Assembly: GCF_001905825.1 (NCBI RefSeq)
Contig: NZ_LIVV01000005.1
Coordinates: 264,594 to 328,593 of the forward strand
DNA length: 64,000 bases
Reading direction: 5' to 3'
Source: Streptomyces sp. CB02009
GTDB taxonomy: Bacteria > Actinomycetota > Actinomycetes > Streptomycetales > Streptomycetaceae
A program made the translations under genes and the position numbers. The notes below the pieces were generated by a model. That model searched no databases, was not told the DNA's origin, and was given only the letters and a program-made list of their open reading frames with translations. Of the stretch, positions 58,457 to 64,000 are shown one piece after another (the first letter of the stretch is position 1; every line of letters starts with the position of its first letter).

Positions 58457-59610
58457 CCGCTCACCTCGCGGCAGGCGCGGTAGAAGTCCTTCCAGCCGTC
58501 TCTCTCCCTGACCACCGTCTCCAGGTACTCCTGCCAGACGACCCGGTCGGCCGCCGGGTCGCGGACGACCGCGCCGAGGATGCCCGCCGCGATGTCCGCC
58601 GGGCGCAGGACCCCGTCGCCGAAGTGGGCGGCGAGCGCGAGGCCGCCGGTGACGACGGAGATCGCCTCGGCCGTGGAGAGCGTCCCCGAGGGGGACTTGA
58701 CCCGCGTCCGGCCGTCGGTGGTGACGCCGTCCCGCAGTTCGCGGAAGACGGTGACGACCCGGCGGATCTCGTCGACGCCGTCCGGGACCGGCGGCAGGGC
58801 GAGGGAGCGCCCGAGCTGCTCGACCCGGCGGGCCACGATGTCGACCTCGGCCTCGGGGGTCGCGGGCAGCGGCAGGACCACCGTGTTGAAGCGGCGGCGC
58901 AGGGCGCTGGAGAGTTCGTTGACGCCCCGGTCCCGGTCGTTGGCCGTGGCGATCAGGTTGAAGCCGGGGACGGCCTGCACCTCCTGTCCCAGCTCGGGGA
59001 GGGGGAGGGTCTTCTCGGACAGGATCGTGATGAGCGTGTCCTGCACGTCGGCGGGGATGCGGGTGAGTTCCTCCACGCGCGCGGTCATGCCCTGCGCCAT
59101 CGCCCGCATCACGGGGCTCGGCACGAGGGCGTCCCTGCTGGGGCCGTGGGCGAGCAGCCGGGCGTAGTCCCAGCCGTACCGGATGGCTTCCTCGGGGGTG
59201 CCGGCGGTGCCCTGGACGAGGAGGGTCGAGTCGCCGCTGACGGCGGCGGCGAGGTGCTCGGAGACCCAGGTCTTGGCGGTGCCGGGCACGCCGAGCAGGA
59301 GCAGCGCCCGGTCGGTGGCGAGGGTGGTGACGGCGACCTCGACGATGCGGCGCGGGCCCACGTACTTGGGGGTGATCACCGTCCCGTCGGGGAGGGTGCC
59401 GCCGAGGAGATAGGTGGCGACGGCCCACGGCGAGAGGCGCCAGCGGGCGGGTCGGGGCCGGTCGTCGGCGGCGGCGAGCGCGGCGAGTTCGTCGGCGAAG
59501 GCGTGCTCGGCGTGCGGCCGCAGGACCTCGGTCGCGGGCTGCGGCCGCCCCGGTCCGGTGTCCGTCTCGACACCGGAACGGGGCTGCGCGATGGTTTCGG
59601 GCACGGGCAT
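58453..59610 (-). CDS. MoxR-type AAA+ ATPase
   Basis: 385 residues from ATG 59610 (GGAGGGGGATCC upstream). Walker A GVPGTAKT at 107-114; QDTLITILSEKTLPLPE in the Walker B/pre-sensor region; LIATANDRDRGVNELSSALRRRFNTVVLPLP gives sensor 1 and the arginine-finger helix. MoxR ATPases remodel or load metal/cofactor into partner proteins, usually with a VWA protein. First gene of a three-gene operon linked by ATGA overlaps to DUF5682 and VWA. Confidence 0.93.
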   Translation of the reverse strand: MPVPETIAQPRSGVETDTGPGRPQPATEVLRPHAEHAFADELAALAAADDRPRPARWRLSPWAVATYLLGGTLPDGTVITPKYVGPRRIVEVAVTTLATDRALLLLGVPGTAKTWVSEHLAAAVSGDSTLLVQGTAGTPEEAIRYGWDYARLLAHGPSRDALVPSPVMRAMAQGMTARVEELTRIPADVQDTLITILSEKTLPLPELGQEVQAVPGFNLIATANDRDRGVNELSSALRRRFNTVVLPLPATPEAEVDIVARRVEQLGRSLALPPVPDGVDEIRRVVTVFRELRDGVTTDGRTRVKSPSGTLSTAEAISVVTGGLALAAHFGDGVLRPADIAAGILGAVVRDPAADRVVWQEYLETVVRERDGWKDFYRACREVSG

Positions 59611-59622
59611 GGATCCCCCTCC

Positions 59623-59636
59623 AGATCGTTCGATCT
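59623..59636. promoter_or_regulatory. 14-bp palindrome in the leader of the MoxR operon
   Basis: AGATCGTTCGATCT is a perfect dyad directly upstream of the GGAGGGGG ribosome site of the ATPase gene. It is flanked by two GGATCC sites (59611-59616 and 59643-59648). Possible operator or RNA hairpin controlling the operon. Confidence 0.55.
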
Positions 59637-59768
59637 GCTGTGGGATCCACCGTGCACCATGCCACTGACAATCGGATGTCACCGCTGGTCAGGGGCTGTT
59701 GGAGAGGTGAGAGGCAGTCAGCCGGGGGCGGCCGGTCGGGCAGTCGGCCCGGAGGTCGTCCGGGAGGG

Positions 59769-60182
59769 TCAGCCCACGACCGGGGAGACGGCGACGCAGC
59801 CGCCGGCCATGGCCTGCTCGGCCTTGGCCTCCTTGATGACCTTGCCCTGGTAGATGACCTTGCAGGTGAGGTCGGCGGGGGTGAGCGAGACCGGCATGAC
59901 GGCCGGCGGCATGATGCCCTTCAGCTTCACGGTCTTCGTCCACGGGGTGGTCGGCTTCTTCTCCGACTCGACCTTCGGCGCCATCGCGGTGCCGTCGCCC
60001 GCGTGGTAGTCGATGGACTCGATGCCCTTGCCGGTGACCTCGTACGTGACCTCGTAGGTCTCGGTGACCGACTTGTCGACCTGGTCGACGGCCTTCTCCG
60101 CGGCCTCGGAGCAGGCGCCGAGGCCGAGGGCGAGGCCGGCGACGGCGAGGGCCGAGACGGCGGTGCGGGCGGTGCGCTTCAT
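59769..60182 (-). CDS. MmpS-like lipoprotein
   Basis: 137 residues from ATG 60182 (GGGGGAA upstream). GLALGLGAC is a lipobox. The mature part has TYEVTYEVTGKGIESIDYHAGDG, PWTKTVKLKGIMPPAVMPVSLTP and LTCKVIYQGKVIKEAKAEQAMAGGCVAVSPVVG, the small beta-sandwich of the MmpS/transport-accessory family with two cysteines. Located outside the membrane. It lies between the two halves of the MoxR/SWIM locus; whether it takes part is unknown. Confidence 0.85.
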   Translation of the reverse strand: MKRTARTAVSALAVAGLALGLGACSEAAEKAVDQVDKSVTETYEVTYEVTGKGIESIDYHAGDGTAMAPKVESEKKPTTPWTKTVKLKGIMPPAVMPVSLTPADLTCKVIYQGKVIKEAKAEQAMAGGCVAVSPVVG

Positions 60183-60331
60183 ACAGGTTCCCCCTGGGCG
60201 GTTCGCGCGGGTCGGTTGATCCCGCTCGAAGAATGGTAAAGGAAGAGTAAAGCGACTTCCTCCCGCCCTCCCCCGAGCCCGGACTCCCGGGCCCCCTGGC
60301 GTTGTCAGTGGCGGCCTCTACCGTCGAGGAC

Positions 60332-61678
60332 ATGAATGCCATGGGGGTGCGCTGGACGGCTGATCAGGTGCTGGCACTGGCTCCTGACGACGCCTCGCGC
60401 AGAGCGGGAAGCAAGCTCGGCACGGCCGGGCCGTGGTCGGGCAGGGGCAGCGGCGACGGCGCGGTCTGGGGGCTGTGCAAGGGCAGCGGCCGCGTGCCCT
60501 ACCGGACGGTGGTCGACACGACGGGGCCCGCCTACCTGTGCGAGTGCCCCAGCCGCAAGTTCCCCTGCAAGCACGCGCTCGGCCTGCTGCTGCTCCAGGC
60601 CTCGGAGGGGACGGAGAGCGAGGAGACCGCCGCGCCCGACTGGGCCGCGCAGTGGCTCGCGGCGCGCCGCGCGCGGACCGGGAGCACGGCCCGGCCGGCC
60701 GGGGACGGCGGCGCCGGGGGCCCGGCGGATCCGGAGGCGGCGCGCCGCAGGGCGGAGCGCCGGGCGGCCCGGATCACCTCGGGCGCCGAGGAGTTGGAGC
60801 AGCGGCTCGCCGACCTGCTGCGCGGCGGCCTGGCGGCGGCCGAGCAGCGGGGGTACGGGCTGTGGGAGGAGACGGCGGCCCGGATGGTCGACGCGCAGGC
60901 GCCGGGACTCGCGGGCCGTGTCAGGGAGTTGGGGGCGATACCGGGCTCGGGGCCCGGCTGGCCGGTGCGGCTCCTGGAGGAGTGCGCGCTGGCCCATCTC
61001 CTCGACCGCGCCTGGCTCGCCGCCGACCGGCTGCCCGCACCGTTCGCGACGACCGTGCGGACCCGGGTCGGGCTCCCCTCCCCGGTCGACGGCGTCCCGG
61101 TGCGCGACCACTGGCTCGTGCTCGCGCAGCACGACGCGGCCGACGCCCGGCTGACCACCCGGCGCATCTGGCTGCACGGCGCGGCGAGCGGACGCACGGC
61201 GCTCCTGCTGTCCTTCGGCGCGGCGGGGCGGGCTCCCCGGCTGGCGCTCCCCGTGGGCGCGGTGCTCGACGGCGAGCTGACGCCGCACGCGGGCGCCGGT
61301 CAGCTCCGTGCGGAGCCGGGCGAGCAGTTCGTCCCGGTCGACGTCCCGGTCGTCCCGCCGCCGGGCGGACCGGTCGGCGCGGCCCTCGACGCGTACGGCC
61401 GCGCGCTGCGCGAGGACCCGTGGCTGGACTCCTGGCCCGTGACGCTCGGCGGGGTCGTCCCCGCGCGCGCCGAGTACGGCTGGCAGCTCGCCGACGGGGA
61501 CGGCCGCGAGGCGCTGCCGCTGACCCCCGCCGCCCAGTCCCGCCCCGGGCTCTGGCGCCTGGTCGCCCTGTCCGGCGGAGCCCCGGTGACGGTGTTCGGG
61601 GAGTGCGGGCACCGGGGGTTCACCCCGCTCGCCGCCTGGTCCCGCGAGGCCCCGGGAGAAACGGTCCCTCTCATATGA
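60332..61678 (+). CDS. SWIM zinc-finger protein
   Basis: 448 residues from ATG 60332; a second in-frame ATG at 60341 is possible. SWIM motif CxCx(n)CxH at Cys70, Cys72, Cys79 and His81 (YLCECPSRKFPCKHALGLLLL). The start VRWTADQVLALAPDDASRRAGSKLG is typical of actinobacterial SWIM proteins near DUF5691. The rest is helical then beta-rich, with no nuclease motif seen. SWIM domains bind DNA or proteins. TACCGT (60319-60324) 7 nt before the ATG suggests a leaderless start. Its stop overlaps an upstream ATG of the next gene. Confidence 0.9.
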   Translation: MNAMGVRWTADQVLALAPDDASRRAGSKLGTAGPWSGRGSGDGAVWGLCKGSGRVPYRTVVDTTGPAYLCECPSRKFPCKHALGLLLLQASEGTESEETAAPDWAAQWLAARRARTGSTARPAGDGGAGGPADPEAARRRAERRAARITSGAEELEQRLADLLRGGLAAAEQRGYGLWEETAARMVDAQAPGLAGRVRELGAIPGSGPGWPVRLLEECALAHLLDRAWLAADRLPAPFATTVRTRVGLPSPVDGVPVRDHWLVLAQHDAADARLTTRRIWLHGAASGRTALLLSFGAAGRAPRLALPVGAVLDGELTPHAGAGQLRAEPGEQFVPVDVPVVPPPGGPVGAALDAYGRALREDPWLDSWPVTLGGVVPARAEYGWQLADGDGREALPLTPAAQSRPGLWRLVALSGGAPVTVFGECGHRGFTPLAAWSREAPGETVPLI

Positions 61679-61716
61679 CCCCCGCCCACGGAACACCGTC
61701 CGGCCGGAGGACCCCG

Positions 61717-63381
61717 ATGGAGCAGGAGAGGCCCCTGATGGAGCAGGACACGACGACCCCCACCCCCGGCGCTCTTCTCACGGACGACGACGGCTGGGAG
61801 GAGCTCGTCACCTCGGCCCTGCTCGGCACGGACCGCCGCCCGCCCGCCCGCCTCGCCGGCCTGCCGGCCGGAGACCTGCCGGGCGCCCTGCTCGACGCCG
61901 CCGCGCTGCACACCGTACGGCGGAGGGCGGGACTGCGGCCCGGGCCCGCCGCGTCCCCGCCGGAGCCCTCGCCCGAGGACCACCGCCGGCCGCTGCCCGG
62001 GGCCGCGCGGCGGCGGCTCGACCAGCTGCTCGCCGGCCGGGCCGCGCCCTCGCCCGCGGGACGGCGGGGGGCCTCGCCCGACCTGGCCGAACTGCTCCCG
62101 CAGTGGCTCGCCCTCGCCAACGAGCGCGGGTTCAAGGCCCCGTCCGCCACCCTGCCCGCCCTCCTCGACGCGGCCCGGGCCCGCACCGATCTGCGACCCC
62201 AGGCCCTGCTGCTGGCCGGGCCGCGCGGCCTGTGGCTGGCCCGGCTCAACCCCGAGTGGCGGTTCGCCCTGCGCGGCGCGGGCGCGGGCAGCTCCCTCCC
62301 GGACCCCGCGGACCGGGAGGGGGTACGGGCCCTGTGGGACGAGGGGCTGTTCGCCGAGCGGGTCGCCCTGCTCGGCACCGTACGGACGCAGGACCCGGCG
62401 GCCGGGCTCGCCCTCCTCGCGTCCACCTGGCCGGCCGAACGGGCCGAGGACCGGCTGATGTTCCTCGACTCGCTGCGGACCGGACTGTCCGGCGCGGACG
62501 AGGAGTTCCTGGAGGAGGCCCTCGGCGACCGCAGCCGCAACGTCCGCGCGACCGCGGCCGAACTGCTCTCCGCCCTGCCGGCCTCGGCGCTCGCGGGCCG
62601 GATGGCGGGCCGCGCGGTCACCTGCGTCGGCCTCGACCGGACGGCGGAGTCGCCCACGATCACCGTGGAGGCCCCGCACGAGTGCGACGCGGCCATGCAG
62701 CGGGACGGCCTCGCCGCGACACCGCCCGCCGGCCGGGGCGAGCGGTCCTGGTGGCTGGGCCAGCTCGTCGAGGCAGCGCCGCTGTCCTGCTGGCCGCCGA
62801 GGTTCGGGGGGCGCGCCCCCGAGGAGATCGTGGCGCTGCCGGTCGCCGACGACTGGCAGGCCGAGCTGCACGCGGCCTGGTGCCGGGCGGCCGTACGGCA
62901 GCGGGACGCGGCCTGGTCGCGGGCGCTGCTCGGCTCCCCGGCGACCCCGCCCGCGACGGGCCCGGGCACGTCGTCGCTGGCCGAGCGGGCCCAGCTCCTC
63001 TCGACGCTCGCTCGGGAGGAACGGGCCCGCTGGGTGGGGGCGTTCATCGCGGCCCATGGCCTGTCGGAGGCGTTCCAGCTGCTCGGCGTCTGCGAGGTGC
63101 CGTGGGCGGAGCCGCTCGGCGAGGCGGTGATCGACGCACTCGACATCGCGCGGGAGGCGGGCAGTTACCCGTGGAGCTTCAGCGGGGTGATGGGACTCGC
63201 GGAGCGCTGCCTCGCCCCGGAGGCGGCCCGGCAGCTGGAGTCCCTGACGGCACGGCCCGAGGAGGCGGAGGACATCTCCCCCGGCGCGGGCGGCTACTGG
63301 GCGGAGGCGTTCCAGCGCCTGGTCTCCACGCTGCGGCTGCGCGAGGCGATGAGAGCCGAACTCACGGAACCGGCCCGGTAG
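61717..63381 (+). CDS. DUF5691-family protein
   Basis: 554 residues from ATG 61717, chosen for GGAGG 6 nt upstream. ATG 61675, overlapping the SWIM stop as ATGA, would add 14 residues. WEELVTSALLGTDRRPPARLAG opens the family domain; LLPQWLALANERGFKAPSATLPALLDAARARTDLRP, GPRGLWLARLNPEW and a HEAT-like helical region (EEFLEEALGDRSRNVRATAAELLSALP) follow. Soluble, no catalytic motif seen; probably a scaffold or adaptor. Forms an operon with the SWIM gene and is associated with MoxR/VWA genes. Confidence 0.87.
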   Translation: MEQERPLMEQDTTTPTPGALLTDDDGWEELVTSALLGTDRRPPARLAGLPAGDLPGALLDAAALHTVRRRAGLRPGPAASPPEPSPEDHRRPLPGAARRRLDQLLAGRAAPSPAGRRGASPDLAELLPQWLALANERGFKAPSATLPALLDAARARTDLRPQALLLAGPRGLWLARLNPEWRFALRGAGAGSSLPDPADREGVRALWDEGLFAERVALLGTVRTQDPAAGLALLASTWPAERAEDRLMFLDSLRTGLSGADEEFLEEALGDRSRNVRATAAELLSALPASALAGRMAGRAVTCVGLDRTAESPTITVEAPHECDAAMQRDGLAATPPAGRGERSWWLGQLVEAAPLSCWPPRFGGRAPEEIVALPVADDWQAELHAAWCRAAVRQRDAAWSRALLGSPATPPATGPGTSSLAERAQLLSTLAREERARWVGAFIAAHGLSEAFQLLGVCEVPWAEPLGEAVIDALDIAREAGSYPWSFSGVMGLAERCLAPEAARQLESLTARPEEAEDISPGAGGYWAEAFQRLVSTLRLREAMRAELTEPAR

Positions 63382-63401
63382 ACGTCACGGAACCGGCACG
63401 C

Positions 63402-63433
63402 CGAAGGGCCCTCCCCTGCGGAAGGGCCCTTCG
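63402..63433. terminator. Terminator after the SWIM/DUF5691 operon
   Basis: 10-bp stem CGAAGGGCCC (63402-63411) / GGGCCCTTCG (63424-63433) with a 12-nt loop, between convergent transcription units. Confidence 0.8.
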
Positions 63434-63451
63434 AAACGGCAGCGCACGCCT

Positions 63452-63500
63452 CAGCGCCCCTGCCGCCGAACGCATGCCGCAGCGCCCATACCGCCGAACG
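63452..63500. repeat. Direct repeat downstream of the small mutase subunit
   Basis: CAGCGCCCCTGCCGCCGAACG (63452-63472) recurs as CAGCGCCCATACCGCCGAACG (63480-63500), two mismatches, ending 3 bp from the stop of the minus-strand gene. Confidence 0.75.
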
Positions 63501-63502
63501 GA

Positions 63503-63910
63503 CTACGCGGCCACGCGGACGTTCGCGTTCACCCAGTCGACGATGGACGCGGTCGTCGCGCCCGGCGTGAAGATCTCCGCGACGCCCTTCTCCTTCAGCG
63601 GCGCGATGTCCCCGTCGGGGATGATGCCGCCGCCGAAGACCTTGATGTCCTCGGCGTCACGGTCCTTGAGGAGTTCCAGGACCTTCACGAACAGGGTGTT
63701 GTGCGCGCCCGAGAGGATCGAGAGGCCGATCGCGTCGGCGTCCTCCTGGATCGCGGTGTCGACGATCTGCTCGGGGGTCTGGTGGAGGCCGGTGTAGATG
63801 ACCTCCATACCGGCGTCGCGGAGTGCCCGCGCGATCACCTTGGCCCCGCGATCGTGGCCGTCGAGGCCGGGCTTGGCAACCACCACGCGGATCGGACCGG
63901 TCACACCCAT
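63503..63910 (-). CDS. icmB: Small B12-binding subunit of an acyl-CoA mutase
   Basis: 135 residues from ATG 63910, with GGAGG 5 nt upstream; a longer frame to 63976 lacks support. RVVVAKPGLDGHDRGAKVIARALRDAGMEVIY contains DxHxxG (Asp17, His19, Gly22), whose His binds cobalt from below. LSILSGAHNTLF and FGGGIIPDGD complete the B12 fold. Length equals the known isobutyryl-CoA mutase small subunit. It must pair with a B12-domain-free large subunit; a candidate begins at 1-533. The icmB symbol rests on length and similarity from memory. Confidence 0.9.
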   Translation of the reverse strand: MGVTGPIRVVVAKPGLDGHDRGAKVIARALRDAGMEVIYTGLHQTPEQIVDTAIQEDADAIGLSILSGAHNTLFVKVLELLKDRDAEDIKVFGGGIIPDGDIAPLKEKGVAEIFTPGATTASIVDWVNANVRVAA

Positions 63911-64000
63911 CACTGCCTCCACATGAGACCCCCGCGCACCTTTGCCGGGGAGGTGAACGAACGTTGACACCAGCATCCCGCACCCGGCTGTTTCGCGACG

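Noticed and set aside
54882..59671. Frames of more than 1000 codons joining VWA, DUF5682 and ATPase sequence
   Set aside because: They join shadow sequence to the ends of real genes; motif positions and ATGA overlaps support three separate genes instead.
1..64000. Prophage, integrative element or genomic island
   Set aside because: No integrase, transposase, phage structural gene, tRNA-linked direct repeat or composition shift is visible.

Overview
The window is high-GC chromosomal DNA from a Streptomyces or very close relative. The GC-rich third codon positions, frequent GTG starts, TANNNT -10 elements placed directly before start codons, and the set of housekeeping genes all point there. 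From memory, the gene order matches the conserved core region of S. coelicolor around SCO4800-SCO4869, read in the opposite direction (small acyl-CoA mutase subunit, sucCD, purNH, folD, mdh, glyA, trpS, SCO4848-type protein, sdhCDAB). I see no insertion sequence, prophage, integrase, CRISPR array, tRNA or rRNA gene.

Layout. 1-6.1 kb: start of a large acyl-CoA mutase subunit, an L,D-transpeptidase lipoprotein, an ECF sigma factor with a membrane partner, an HTH/Clp-N regulator with twin operators, and a PIN/RHH toxin-antitoxin pair. 6.1-12.2 kb: a GH20 hexosaminidase lipoprotein, an OHCU decarboxylase-like protein and the sdhCDAB operon. 12.3-22.2 kb: MarR/MFS divergent pair, alpha/beta hydrolase, a TetR operon with twin palindromic operators, a peptide-type solute-binding protein, a metallophosphoesterase and a D,D-carboxypeptidase. 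22.1-27.4 kb: YihY-type membrane protein, DprE1/DprE2-like pair, 2'-5' RNA ligase-like protein, trpS. 27.5-40 kb: second sigma/membrane-protein pair, glyA behind a ZTP riboswitch, rocD, a polysaccharide deacetylase with a DasR-like site, an ATP-grasp/lipoprotein pair, a MocR regulator with AhpD-like and PEP-mutase-like genes, a small glycine/asparagine-repeat protein and mdh. 40-54.4 kb: HTH/DUF2690 protein, folD, membrane proteins, purN-purH, PerM-like protein, an HTH-sigma-TM fusion and sucC-sucD. 54.9-63.4 kb: an accessory locus with a MoxR ATPase, a DUF5682 protein and a VWA protein in one tightly overlapping operon, an MmpS-like lipoprotein, and a divergent SWIM zinc-finger/DUF5691 operon. 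63.5-63.9 kb: small B12-binding acyl-CoA mutase subunit.

How the genes fit together. TCA-cycle enzymes (sdhCDAB, mdh, sucCD) and one-carbon/purine enzymes (glyA, folD, purN, purH) dominate the metabolic content; glyA carries a purine-intermediate (ZTP/ZMP) sensing leader. The two ends of the window carry the large and small subunits of a heteromeric B12-dependent acyl-CoA mutase. The MoxR/DUF5682/VWA + SWIM/DUF5691 locus is the best candidate for a little-described multi-component system. A second theme is regulatory DNA: several leaderless promoters with embedded palindromes, and a recurring pattern of short direct repeats at gene ends that often copy the stop codon of a minus-strand gene.
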